From positions 124,001-188,000 of the forward strand of contig CAYJOL010000004.1 of assembly GCA_964371785.1 (NCBI GenBank): a stretch of DNA of 64,000 bases, in the 5' to 3' direction. The stretch comes from CAVQCT01 sp964371785. Lineage in GTDB: Bacteria > Zixibacteria > MSB-5A5 > GN15 > FEB-12. A model generated the notes under the pieces. The model saw only the letters and a program-made list of their open reading frames with translations. It ran no database searches and had not been told where the DNA came from. Positions 34,897 to 43,929 of this stretch are shown in pieces. The position numbers and the translations under genes are program-made. Position 1 is the stretch's first letter; every line of letters begins with the position of its first letter.

Positions 34897-36369
34897 ATGC
34901 ATAAAACTGCTCGCTGGCTGATTGGCTCCGTACTACTACTGGTGGCTTTCGTCGCAATTCTGGATTTTGGGGGAGTGACCAGCCGCCTCATGTTTATGAG
35001 TCCGGACAAGGACGTCTCCTCCTTCATGCTCCAGTTGTTGTGGCTGTTGCTGGTCTCGCTGGGCGTGGTCGGCGCGGCGATGATTTTCCTCGGGAAATGC
35101 CGCGATATCCTGAACTGGATCCAGACGAGATTTGAAAACACTCCGGAGTCGAAATTCCTCGTCCGGATTCTGGCGATCGCCCTGGGATTACGACTCGTGG
35201 AGGCGATCCTGATGCCGTTCCACCTGTGGGCTGATTTCGGAAGCTACGACGAACTCGGCTGGTGGTGGGCGACCAAAGGAGGTTACTACAACGGCGATTT
35301 ACTGACCGCCTATTGGCCACCGGCATACCCCTACCTGCTGTCACGAATCTACCTGGTATTTGGACATCATCCCTGGCTGGCGGTCCCGGTCAATCTCATC
35401 TTCAACCTGAGTATCGTATTGCTGAGCTACCTGATCGCCCGCAGAGTCTGGGGAAACACTGTGGCCCGATGGACCGCCATCATCATGACATGCTCTCCGA
35501 ATCAGGTCTTCTACACCAACGTCCTTGCCTCTGAGCAGCTTTTTACCCCGTTCTTCCTGCTGGCCATCTATATATTCCTGCTCGCTCCGCAACTGGGCCG
35601 GCGCGGCTGGATGGTCCTTTTGGCTGGAGGAGTTGCACTTGGCGTCGCCACACTCACACGGTCGATTACCAAACTGTTTCTGGTAGTAGCTGTCATTTAC
35701 TGGCTGGTGGAAACCAGAAGCTACCGTCGTGTCTTGAGTTTCGCCTTCGTCGCTCTGGTCGGTATGATGTTTCTCATCACCCCCTGGCTCATTCGTAACA
35801 AAGAGGCGGTGGGAACTTATGCGATTAACACCAATACTGGGATCAACCTTTATATAGGCAATCAGCCCGGATCCGGCATGGGCTACAATAAGAACATCGC
35901 CGATGAATTCAATGTCAATGACCCCTCGCAGGAAGCCTACATAGACAGCGTAACCTGGGCTCGCTCCTGGGACTACATTCTGTCACACCCGGTATCGTTT
36001 CTTGCCCGCGGGGTAATAAAAGTCGGATTCCTCTACTCGACTGATGTCGACGCCCTTGAATTTGGATTGCTGACAGTCGCCAATGAACATAGAGACAAAT
36101 GGTATCTCGGATTGGCCCTGTTCACTCAGTCATATTACATGCTGATTCTGGTCGGAGCGTTGGCCGGACTGATTGTCGGCTTGAAGCGGCAGGGGCCCTT
36201 GCGCAATTCAGGCAGTCTGTTGATTCTGATGACAATTTTGTACTGGACAGTTCTTCATTTCATCTTCTATGGTCAGGGGAGGTACCATTTTCCGGTTATT
36301 CCCTTTATCGCCGCCCTGGCCGCCCTGTATATCCAATATTCTGTTGCCCAAAAGCGCACAAAGGCTTAG
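34897..36369 (+). CDS. polytopic glycosyltransferase, GT39-like
   Basis: A 490-residue membrane protein with about twelve transmembrane helices. The loop ADFGSYDELGWWWATKGGYY has the acidic residues of GT-C transferases, and a periplasmic loop contains YAINTNTGINLYIGNQPGSG. It is followed after 142 bp by a nucleotide-sugar epimerase, so the three genes (two transferases and the epimerase) likely make and use a surface sugar. No ribosome site is obvious before the ATG at 34897. Confidence 0.8.
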   Translation: MHKTARWLIGSVLLLVAFVAILDFGGVTSRLMFMSPDKDVSSFMLQLLWLLLVSLGVVGAAMIFLGKCRDILNWIQTRFENTPESKFLVRILAIALGLRLVEAILMPFHLWADFGSYDELGWWWATKGGYYNGDLLTAYWPPAYPYLLSRIYLVFGHHPWLAVPVNLIFNLSIVLLSYLIARRVWGNTVARWTAIIMTCSPNQVFYTNVLASEQLFTPFFLLAIYIFLLAPQLGRRGWMVLLAGGVALGVATLTRSITKLFLVVAVIYWLVETRSYRRVLSFAFVALVGMMFLITPWLIRNKEAVGTYAINTNTGINLYIGNQPGSGMGYNKNIADEFNVNDPSQEAYIDSVTWARSWDYILSHPVSFLARGVIKVGFLYSTDVDALEFGLLTVANEHRDKWYLGLALFTQSYYMLILVGALAGLIVGLKRQGPLRNSGSLLILMTILYWTVLHFIFYGQGRYHFPVIPFIAALAALYIQYSVAQKRTKA

Positions 36370-36511
36370 AATATAGCCGATTTCGGAACCACATCGGGCT
36401 GTGGGCTGTTTCAATCAACGATTTCCCCCGTGTTTCCGTAAGGTCGGTGAACTTATCACCGGCTTCAGCCGATAAGTCAGAAAAACGAGTAACTGTAAGG
36501 ACAATAATCAA

Positions 36512-37471
36512 ATGAGATATCTTGTCACCGGCGGCGCCGGCTTCATTGGGTCGAATCTCGCCGCATATCTGGTCAAGCAAGGGGAGCAAGTAAGAATAAT
36601 TGATAACTTCTCGACAGGTCGCCAGGACAATCTGGCCGATCTGAAAGGCAAAGTGGAACTCATTGACGGTGATATCAGGGATTTCTGGACGGTCACTGAG
36701 GCGGTCCAGGGGATTGACTATATCCTCCATCAAGCCGCGCTGCCGTCGGTACCACGCTCGGTCAAAAACCCGCTTACTTCGAACGCCGTGAATGTCGACG
36801 GCACCCTGAATCTGCTCGAGGCTGCCCGGCTGGCTGATGTCAAAAAATTCGTCATGGCTTCCTCGTCATCGGTCTACGGCGAATCCGAAGAGCTCCCGAA
36901 ACATGAAAAAATGATGCCCGGGCCGCTCTCTCCCTACGCAGTCACCAAGCTGACAAACGAGTATTATCTGAAAGTCTATTGGACGCTGTATGGTCTGCCG
37001 ACTGTAGCGTTACGTTATTTCAACGTGTTCGGTCCCAACCAGGACCCAAAAAGCGAGTACTCAGCCGTCATTCCGAAGTTCATCACCTGTTTGCTGACAG
37101 GCAAGCGGCCGGTGGTGTTCGGCGACGGCGAGCAGTCCAGAGATTTCACCTATATCGAAAACACGGTGCAGGCGAATATCCTCGCCGCCACCCACAAGGA
37201 CATTGTTGGTGACCACTACAATGTCGCCTGCGGCGCCCGGTATACATTGAATGAGATGCTTGATGTTCTCCGCAAGATCATCGGCACTGATATCCCGGCC
37301 GAATACGCTGCTCCACGCAAAGGGGATATCCTGCATTCCTATGCGGCTGTCGATAAGCTGCAGAAGTTCGGCTATAAGCCAACTGTCGGATTCGAAGAAG
37401 GATTGAGGCGGACGGTCGACTACTACAAGAAGCATCTCGGCATGCCGGTGTCCCAGCCGGTTGGCCGATAA
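36512..37471 (+). CDS. NAD-dependent nucleotide-sugar epimerase (GalE/WbpP-like SDR)
   Basis: A 319-residue extended short-chain dehydrogenase. The NAD loop is GGAGFIGSNL at the N-terminus, DxD-like ELIDGDIRD follows, the catalytic Ser region is ASSSSVYGES and Tyr-Lys are in SPYAVTKL. The C-terminal substrate region has RYFNVFGPNQDPKSEYSAVI. This pattern is typical of UDP-N-acetylglucosamine/UDP-glucose 4-epimerases; the exact sugar cannot be read off. ATG at 36512 has AAGGA 9 nt upstream. A strong terminator follows 12 bp after the stop. Confidence 0.9.
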   Translation: MRYLVTGGAGFIGSNLAAYLVKQGEQVRIIDNFSTGRQDNLADLKGKVELIDGDIRDFWTVTEAVQGIDYILHQAALPSVPRSVKNPLTSNAVNVDGTLNLLEAARLADVKKFVMASSSSVYGESEELPKHEKMMPGPLSPYAVTKLTNEYYLKVYWTLYGLPTVALRYFNVFGPNQDPKSEYSAVIPKFITCLLTGKRPVVFGDGEQSRDFTYIENTVQANILAATHKDIVGDHYNVACGARYTLNEMLDVLRKIIGTDIPAEYAAPRKGDILHSYAAVDKLQKFGYKPTVGFEEGLRRTVDYYKKHLGMPVSQPVGR

Positions 37472-37482
37472 CTGATACCAGT

Positions 37483-37511
37483 CAGGGCGCCCCGGCGCCC
37501 TGTTTTTTTTT
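37483..37511 (+). terminator. rho-independent terminator after the epimerase gene
   Basis: A perfect stem CAGGGCGCC-CC-GGCGCCCTG (37483-37502) is followed by nine T (37503-37511). It ends the plus-strand glycosyltransferase/epimerase transcript and, as a stem, also faces the convergent DUF6125-like gene. Confidence 0.93.
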
Positions 37512-37526
37512 GTCAATCTTACGAAT

Positions 37527-38036
37527 TTAAATCGAAAATTTCCACCCGCAGTAGAATTCCTTGCCGGCTTCTTCGTCCGGAGGACAACAGATGCAGTCTG
37601 TTTTGATTCGCTTATCGATTGTCTGGGCGAACAGCCGATATTCAACGATTCCGACTTCTTTGCATGGAAACAGGTCAAGACCCTTGCGACGGCGCGCTGA
37701 CTGCACACGACAGTCACTCATGACAAATTGGAAAGAACTCTCCGTTTCGTTACGAATTTCCTGCTCATTGATGAATGCATACAGGCGATAACCGAGCGCT
37801 TTCTTAAGCCCGGCTAATCCGCTGTTTTCGGCGATGCCCTGCCGCGCCATGATCCGTTTTGCTTCGATCACGGTGAACTGTTCCCAGGCCTGAGTGTCCA
37901 GATCGATCGCCAATTTCATTCCGAAACTCTTTTCGACCGCCTGAAACCAGAGTCCATCGTGGGCCAGCCAGTTCTTGGCAAAATCCACAACCATCCCCTC
38001 GAGCACCTCACGCGGTATTTCTTTCACGTCAGTCAT
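37527..38036 (-). CDS. DUF6125-like protein
   Basis: A 169-residue protein. A helical N-terminus (FAKNWLAHDGLWFQAVEKSF) leads to a Cys-containing C-terminal half with single cysteines in MSDCRVQSARR and LFPCKEV, then DCICCPPDEE and YCGWKF. The pattern recalls DUF6125 and the ATC-hydrolase family, whose members may bind a metal or act on small molecules. Assignment by eye only; function unknown. It is convergent with the epimerase gene. Confidence 0.62.
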   Translation of the reverse strand: MTDVKEIPREVLEGMVVDFAKNWLAHDGLWFQAVEKSFGMKLAIDLDTQAWEQFTVIEAKRIMARQGIAENSGLAGLKKALGYRLYAFINEQEIRNETESSFQFVMSDCRVQSARRRKGLDLFPCKEVGIVEYRLFAQTIDKRIKTDCICCPPDEEAGKEFYCGWKFSI

Positions 38037-38241
38037 TGTCCATGCTTCCTGTCAGTTTTTGCGTACATTTTGCCCAAATGTGGGAAATTTGGTCGCCAAA
38101 ATCAACTGGTATTGCAACCGGGGCAAACCGACCGGCACGGTGTCTGGATGGTTAACGGGAGTAGAAATTTCCATTGGGAATTCATTCCTCTTTAACTTAA
38201 TTTGTATCTAAAGCGTCTCTAAAATACTCAGGAGATTAGAT

Positions 38242-41178
38242 ATGCGACATATAGTCCTTCTCGTATCAGTCATTGCCCTTTGTTTTGAATTACCCAGCGC
38301 CGGACAGCTTGACCCGCAGCTCGCGGCCGATATCGCCGGCAAACCGGCCGATCAGCTCGTCAAAGTCTGGATTCAGCTTCCCAGCACCGAGAATTCCAAA
38401 GCGTTCAAGAACTCGCTTGCTCAGCAGTCATCGAGTCTTGCCGTGCAGCATAGCACGGCGATCGAACATTTCAAGCTGGAGCATAAGGCCGCGCAAAGGA
38501 ATCTGCTGTCCTATCTGCGGACATTGCCAAAGAATAAGGCCGCCACAAACATCAAAGCACACTGGCTGGTGAACATGGTTGAAGCTGAAGTGCCGGTTTC
38601 CGATCTCGCCGGGCTTGCCGCCCGTCCAGACGTGGAAACGATCTATGCCGTACCGAGGATAACATCCGTCCTTCCGGTCGAGTCCTTCCCGGCGCCGGTT
38701 CAGACCACCAGCGTACAGCAGAACTTGACGTATGTGCATGCTCCCGATGCCTGGGCGGCAGGATATACCGGAATCGGTCGGACAGTCTGCTCGTTCGACA
38801 CCGGTGTCGACGGCAGTCACCCGGCGTTGCACGACAACTGGAAGGGACTCGATGGCGATTCCGCCGCCGCCTGGTTCGACCCGGCCAAACAGCTTCCTTA
38901 CCCGCACTCGATTTCGAATTGCGGCTACTCGCCCTGTAATACTTCGCATGGCACCCACGTAATGGGCATAATGGTCGGACACACTACTACGGACACTCTC
39001 GGAGTTGCGCCGGCGGCCAAATGGATGTCCGCCGCCGTGATTGATATCGCCGGGGTATCGATTGTCGACGCATTTGAATGGGCCGCCGACCCCGACGGCG
39101 ACCCGAACACAATCGGCGACATGCCCGATGTCATCAACCACAGTTGGGGTATCAAGAGTGTTCCTTGCCAGAATCTCTTTTACGATTTGATCGACAATAT
39201 CGAAGCGTTAGGCGTTGTGAACGTGTTTTCGGCGGGCAACGAGGGTTCCGCCGTAAGCTCCATTCGCAATCCGGCCGACCGCGACCTGGATTCGCTCGAT
39301 TGCTTTGCGGTGGGAAATATCAATTCTTCCACCAGTATAATCGACCCTACCTCGTCACGCGGGCCATCGACCTGCAACGGACATTTCAAACCAAACGTTG
39401 TCGCGCCCGGCGTCGCTATCACTTCGTCAATTCCCGGCGGTCTGTACGGAGTAATAAGCGGAACCTCCATGGCCGCCCCCCATGTATCCGGGCTGGTGGC
39501 ACTGCTTCGGCAGAAGAATCCGAACGCAACCGTGGATGAAATCAAGAAAGCTATCTTGACCTCGACCGACCACCTTGGCCACGCTCTTCCCGACAATAAC
39601 TACGGTTGGGGACTTATTGACTGTATGGCCGCCCTGAACGCCCTGCCTCCGAATAATCCGTCGACACCCGACTTGAAAGTCTATCGTTTCGACCACGCCC
39701 CAATCTCTCCCGGTGACACTGTCACCGGATATGTCTGGCTCAAAAACGCAGGAAGTTCGGTGAGCAGTGTTACCGCGAGCCTTGTGGCCGGAAACATCGC
39801 CCTGAGTATTCTCGACGGCGCTGATAGTTATGGCACGCTAACAGCCGGTGACACGGTTCGTTCGCTTGGCACATACCAGGCGGTAGTCTCCGATACCGTC
39901 ACGGTAGGATCCGTCCTCTCGCTCGATTTCGATATTACCGGAAGTGGTTACAACGTGACGAGGCAACTGTACTTCTCCGTCGTACCACCGACCGAGAGAA
40001 CTTTTATCACCCTGAATTCAGGTCATATTCAATTCTCGGTATCCGACTTCGGCACATTCGGATTTGCCGGAACGACCGCAAGCGAATCCTTCTTCCCGCT
40101 TAACGGCGCGGGCTTCAACTTCACGAATTTCGGCAACGATCTGTACGAAGGCGGCCTCATGATTGGGATTGATGACGCTCACGTCTCCGATGGTATCCGG
40201 AACGCAGCCGGCGAACCTGATGGAGATTTCGGCGTGTCGCCGGGAGGTAATATCACGCTGGTCCCACCGAAACCGACCGTCACGGAACAGACATCCGCCG
40301 CTTTCAGTGATGACCGTGCGGAAAACCCTATCGGCCTGAGCCTGACGCAAAATACGTACGCGTACAACTACGACCCTTTCCAGGATTTTATCATCCTGCA
40401 GTATATCATCCGGAATGATAGTGCGGTCACCCGGACGAATGTCTATGTCGGCGTCTACACCGATTGGGATATTCCGCAATATTACAGCAACTCGGGTGGA
40501 TTTGACGTCACCAATCAATTTAATTGGACGGCCTATTACAACGGATCAACCCTTACTCGCTATCGCGGAGTAAAGATCGTACAGGGAGGGACTGCTACCG
40601 GATTTACTCAATCCGGCAATCTGGTTCTGTATCCGAATCTTGGCAATGGTTTCACCGAAACGGAGAAGATGCAGTCCCTGTCCGACGGATTTATCCGCGC
40701 TGATTCTTTCAAAACGACTACCAACCCCAAGGACCTGCTACAGATCACCGCCGCCCGCATCAACAGCATGGCGCCCGGTCAAGTCGATACGATCGCGTTT
40801 GCGTTTCTGGCCGGCACTACCTTTGGGGATATCACGAATGCGGCAATAAACGCCCAGGATGCCTATTTAACGAGCGTAACTGATGTCAATGACGAAGGAC
40901 CCGACGGTAATCTGCCGATAGCTTTTGCCCTGCATCAGAACTATCCCAACCCCTTTAATCCGACCACTACTATCGGCTTCAGTCTCGCCCGCGCCTCGAA
41001 CTACACCCTCACGATTTACAATATCGCCGGGCAAAAAGTACATGAGGTGACTGGATCATCAAGAGCGGGCGAAGTCGAGATCGAATGGGATGCGCGCACT
41101 TTCGCCTCGGGCATCTATCTCTATCGGCTCACCGCTGGAAACCGGACCGATTCCAAGAAGATGCTTTTGTTGAAGTAA
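38242..41178 (+). CDS. secreted subtilase (S8) with FCB-type C-terminal sorting module
   Basis: A 978-residue protein. A signal peptide (1-21) and an inhibitor-like propeptide (about 25-145) precede the S8 catalytic domain, with Asp186 in SFDTGVD, His236 in SHGTHV, oxyanion Asn333 in AGNEG and Ser409 in GTSMAAPH. A roughly 400-residue beta-rich region follows. The C-terminal 85 residues (ALHQNYPNPFNPTTTIGF, ending KKMLLLK) form the FlgD-Ig/type IX-like sorting module typical of FCB secreted proteins. AGGAG lies 7 nt before the ATG. It is probably a surface or extracellular protease exported by a T9SS-like route, which is not encoded here. Confidence 0.93.
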   Translation: MRHIVLLVSVIALCFELPSAGQLDPQLAADIAGKPADQLVKVWIQLPSTENSKAFKNSLAQQSSSLAVQHSTAIEHFKLEHKAAQRNLLSYLRTLPKNKAATNIKAHWLVNMVEAEVPVSDLAGLAARPDVETIYAVPRITSVLPVESFPAPVQTTSVQQNLTYVHAPDAWAAGYTGIGRTVCSFDTGVDGSHPALHDNWKGLDGDSAAAWFDPAKQLPYPHSISNCGYSPCNTSHGTHVMGIMVGHTTTDTLGVAPAAKWMSAAVIDIAGVSIVDAFEWAADPDGDPNTIGDMPDVINHSWGIKSVPCQNLFYDLIDNIEALGVVNVFSAGNEGSAVSSIRNPADRDLDSLDCFAVGNINSSTSIIDPTSSRGPSTCNGHFKPNVVAPGVAITSSIPGGLYGVISGTSMAAPHVSGLVALLRQKNPNATVDEIKKAILTSTDHLGHALPDNNYGWGLIDCMAALNALPPNNPSTPDLKVYRFDHAPISPGDTVTGYVWLKNAGSSVSSVTASLVAGNIALSILDGADSYGTLTAGDTVRSLGTYQAVVSDTVTVGSVLSLDFDITGSGYNVTRQLYFSVVPPTERTFITLNSGHIQFSVSDFGTFGFAGTTASESFFPLNGAGFNFTNFGNDLYEGGLMIGIDDAHVSDGIRNAAGEPDGDFGVSPGGNITLVPPKPTVTEQTSAAFSDDRAENPIGLSLTQNTYAYNYDPFQDFIILQYIIRNDSAVTRTNVYVGVYTDWDIPQYYSNSGGFDVTNQFNWTAYYNGSTLTRYRGVKIVQGGTATGFTQSGNLVLYPNLGNGFTETEKMQSLSDGFIRADSFKTTTNPKDLLQITAARINSMAPGQVDTIAFAFLAGTTFGDITNAAINAQDAYLTSVTDVNDEGPDGNLPIAFALHQNYPNPFNPTTTIGFSLARASNYTLTIYNIAGQKVHEVTGSSRAGEVEIEWDARTFASGIYLYRLTAGNRTDSKKMLLLK

Positions 41179-41188
41179 CAGAAATTTC

Positions 41189-42301
41189 TCAATCGAGAGT
41201 GAACGGGACTGCCTTCAGTCCCGTTTGTCTTGCAGCCTCAGACGCTTCACCGACCGTCCGGCAAATAAGTATCAACTTGTCAGGATCAATCCGTTCCAGC
41301 GAAAAATCTCCCCGATGTCTGTATTCTTGTTCGACCGTCCAGTCGGATCGTCTTCCTCGCGTCTGGGTCAGCCAGCGAACTACGCTCTGCATTTTCCGCT
41401 TGGGATCTCCGGTTGCGTCAACATAGGTGACCCGCCGGATATCAAGCTGTTCGGCCAGTTCTACCGGGAAACCTATGCCATACGGTTCGAACGACATCTG
41501 GCGGTACCGCGAACGCCAACGCATCAACGGAATCATCTCTGTCGGCGCCTGGCGCGAGAACGCCACTGTCGCCACCCTTTCCGGCATATGTTTGGCGGTA
41601 GCCGCAATAAGTTTTTTGCCGGCAATATTCATCAGGGTAGAATAAGCCGAGCGCGGATACGATTCTGAAAAGACGACATCATGATAATAATCAATCAGGC
41701 GTTCAGTGGGCCAGGCGGAGTTCGACGACCGCGTCCAGTGAATCAGATAGTCGGTCCCCAGAGCACGGATCTCCGGATTCAATTTCTCCGGGTCGACCGT
41801 ATATGAATACTTGTCGGCGCTCGACTGGTACGCAAGACTGAAGTCGTCGTCAACCTGCTTGCCGGCTTTTGCCGATTCCTTAAGGATCTTTTCGATCGCG
41901 CCTCCGGGACGCACGCACACCGGGAACAGAAGATCGGCCATACCGCAGACTATTTGATCGCGGCGGTTCATCAGGCTGGCCTTTTCCGTAGTCCCTTTGG
42001 GCGGTGGGCATTCGATAAAGCCGGTCATCACGTCGCTCAAGTCGAGCTCAGTGCACCAATACGCCTTGGCCTCGTCCATATCCTGTCCGACTTGCACCGG
42101 AATAACCAGTTTAAGACGACAACCCCGTAATGCGGCGATCGCTGTGATCAACTCCCAGGTCGGCATCCCGACTGAACTGACAAGTGTAATGTCATGCGCC
42201 TTGAGCCACTCGACAGCGCCTACCGTATGTTGCACCCATTCAAGTCCGCCATGGGGGCGAATCCCCTGGCGTGAAAGCAAAATCGCCCCGCACAAGCCCA
42301 T
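41189..42301 (-). CDS. SLOG/DprA-like protein of unknown function
   Basis: A 370-residue protein. The strand LVSSVGMPTWELITAIAALR with a following LKLVIPVQVG resembles the nucleotide- or nucleic-acid-binding SLOG/DprA Rossmann fold. A downstream MNRRDQIVCGMADLLFPVCV then RPGGAIEKIL resembles the RNRIIAGLSD and SGSLIT motifs of DprA. The C-terminal half is not recognised. ATG at 42301 is supported by GGAG 7 nt upstream. It could be a sensor of nucleotide-derived ligands, or a diverged DNA-processing protein. Similarity is by eye, so moderate. Confidence 0.55.
   Translation of the reverse strand: MGLCGAILLSRQGIRPHGGLEWVQHTVGAVEWLKAHDITLVSSVGMPTWELITAIAALRGCRLKLVIPVQVGQDMDEAKAYWCTELDLSDVMTGFIECPPPKGTTEKASLMNRRDQIVCGMADLLFPVCVRPGGAIEKILKESAKAGKQVDDDFSLAYQSSADKYSYTVDPEKLNPEIRALGTDYLIHWTRSSNSAWPTERLIDYYHDVVFSESYPRSAYSTLMNIAGKKLIAATAKHMPERVATVAFSRQAPTEMIPLMRWRSRYRQMSFEPYGIGFPVELAEQLDIRRVTYVDATGDPKRKMQSVVRWLTQTRGRRSDWTVEQEYRHRGDFSLERIDPDKLILICRTVGEASEAARQTGLKAVPFTLD
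41202..41226 (+). terminator. terminator-like hairpin after the subtilase gene
   Basis: A perfect stem AACGGGACTG-CCTT-CAGTCCCGTT (41202-41225) lies 24 bp after the subtilase stop. It is only followed by TGTC, so termination may be rho-assisted. It overlaps the last codons (around KAVPFTLD) of the convergent SLOG-like gene, so both genes share the element. Confidence 0.6.
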
Positions 42302-42594
42302 ATGCACACTCCGCTTCGAATCTTACTCTTCAACCATAACAGGAAATCCCGGCCACCTTCTCTCACAGCCCGCGCCCCCAGGAAGTCAAAATAATTCAGC
42401 GCGTGTTTGAAAGATCGTATTCAGCCACCGCGCCCAAAATAGTTTCAAAGGTGATGATGCCGCAAGTAAAAAAAGTCCGCTTTGTGCCAATCATGTGATT
42501 ACGTTGGACTTGACTCTCGCAATGCCGGATGACCTCTGGTGCCGTCGTTTTGATTTTCCTTGATTATTTCGCGGCAGGAGTCGTATTTTCTGGT

Positions 42595-43800
42595 ATGAGG
42601 CGGGAGATTACATTAGTCGTCATCTGGCTGCTCATCGCGGCATCCGTGTCGGGTGTCACCCTCACGGTGGAACGAGGTTCCGACCTGCAGTCGGTGATAA
42701 ACTATGCCCACTCCGGAGATACGATTCTTCTGGGCGAAAAGACTTTCGAGGCCGCTCCCTCCGCTTTCATCGACTCCCTCTGCGGTAATTGTCAGGAAAC
42801 CAGAACCCCGGTTCGGGCCAGCTACGGATTCATTATCAGAGGCAAAGGCCTGACAATTATCGGCAAAGACCGGGAAAACAGCCGCCTCGTGACGAATGCG
42901 GGTTACGGAATATATTTTGAAGACTCCTATGGTTCAATGCTCAAGAATCTCACCGTGACGGGCGGAAAACGGGACGGTGATGGCAATGCGACCGATGCCG
43001 GTGTGGTGGTCAGACGCTCCCGATTGCTTATCGAAGACTGCGATATAAAGAATAATAGTAATCGCTCCGCGGATTCAACTGTCGTTGTCGGCATCGGAGG
43101 AGTGTTCGGACGCGAGGGAGCCGACATAACCATCAACAAAACCACAATCTTAAATAACGGCTGGGACGGCGTCGCCCTATATCGCGGGGCGACCGCAATA
43201 GTAAGCGACTGCCTGATCAAGGATGGTCGTGGCGTGGGGATCGGCGTGACATGGGATGCTACCTGTGTCGCCTACCGCAATGAAATCACCGGATTCTGGA
43301 AAGGGATCGGCGCCTTCGGCGCTACCTGGGTTGTGGCAAGAAATAACCTTGTCCATGACAACCTGGGCTGGGGAATAATCGCCACCGGTCAATCTTACAT
43401 GGATGTCACGAACAATCTCGTAATTCATAACGGCAACTGTGGGATCGCCCCCTGGTCGACCGACAGCCGCGGGAGAATCGTAAATAATATTGTGACCAAG
43501 AACGGATGGCGTAAACAGTGGGTCTGCCCTTGTGTAGGTATCTGGAATTACGGCGATTGGGCTAAATGGGAATTCGCACATAATATTGTCTGGGAAAACG
43601 AAACCGGCAATTACCAGGATATCTGGGACCAGTCGGGCATAAACGGGAATCTCAACGTCGACCCAATGTTCATGAGTGAAACCGACTATCACTTGAAAAC
43701 CGGCTCGCCGGCGATTAACGCCGGGGACAGCGTTTTGTACGATATCGATGGGTCGGTTTCTGATATCGGTCTGTACGGCGGCCCGCAAGGCGCCAAGTAA
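42595..43800 (+). CDS. secreted right-handed beta-helix protein
   Basis: A 401-residue protein with a signal peptide (ITLVVIWLLIAASVSG) and a parallel beta-helix. It begins with LTVERGSDLQSVINYAHSGD and a TILLGEKTFEA strand, then a series of rungs with N-N and G-x-x-I-x-x-N stacks such as NNLVHDNLGWGIIATG and NNLVIHNGNCGIAPWS, ending SPAINAGDSVLYDIDGS. The N-terminal VxxDLQSVIN...GDTILL repeats the pattern of the giant protein at 60481. It is probably a surface-exposed polysaccharide-binding or lyase-like protein; catalytic residues are not evident. The frame opens further upstream; ATG at 42595 gives a clean signal peptide. Confidence 0.85.
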   Translation: MRREITLVVIWLLIAASVSGVTLTVERGSDLQSVINYAHSGDTILLGEKTFEAAPSAFIDSLCGNCQETRTPVRASYGFIIRGKGLTIIGKDRENSRLVTNAGYGIYFEDSYGSMLKNLTVTGGKRDGDGNATDAGVVVRRSRLLIEDCDIKNNSNRSADSTVVVGIGGVFGREGADITINKTTILNNGWDGVALYRGATAIVSDCLIKDGRGVGIGVTWDATCVAYRNEITGFWKGIGAFGATWVVARNNLVHDNLGWGIIATGQSYMDVTNNLVIHNGNCGIAPWSTDSRGRIVNNIVTKNGWRKQWVCPCVGIWNYGDWAKWEFAHNIVWENETGNYQDIWDQSGINGNLNVDPMFMSETDYHLKTGSPAINAGDSVLYDIDGSVSDIGLYGGPQGAK

Positions 43801-43929
43801 TCTCTTGGCGTATATTCACTTAGTGCCAGAATTGATCATTCCCGGACTTGGGGTAAATTATCGATCAGGCCCGGCCGATTCATAGAGTAAACCAATCTTA
43901 GTTCTAGTGACGATTTGGAGGGTTTTGAA

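Noticed and set aside
43791..43810. Hairpin CGCCAAG-N6-CTTGGCG across the beta-helix gene stop codon
   Set aside because: No T run follows, and a true terminator is found after the next gene; it may be chance.
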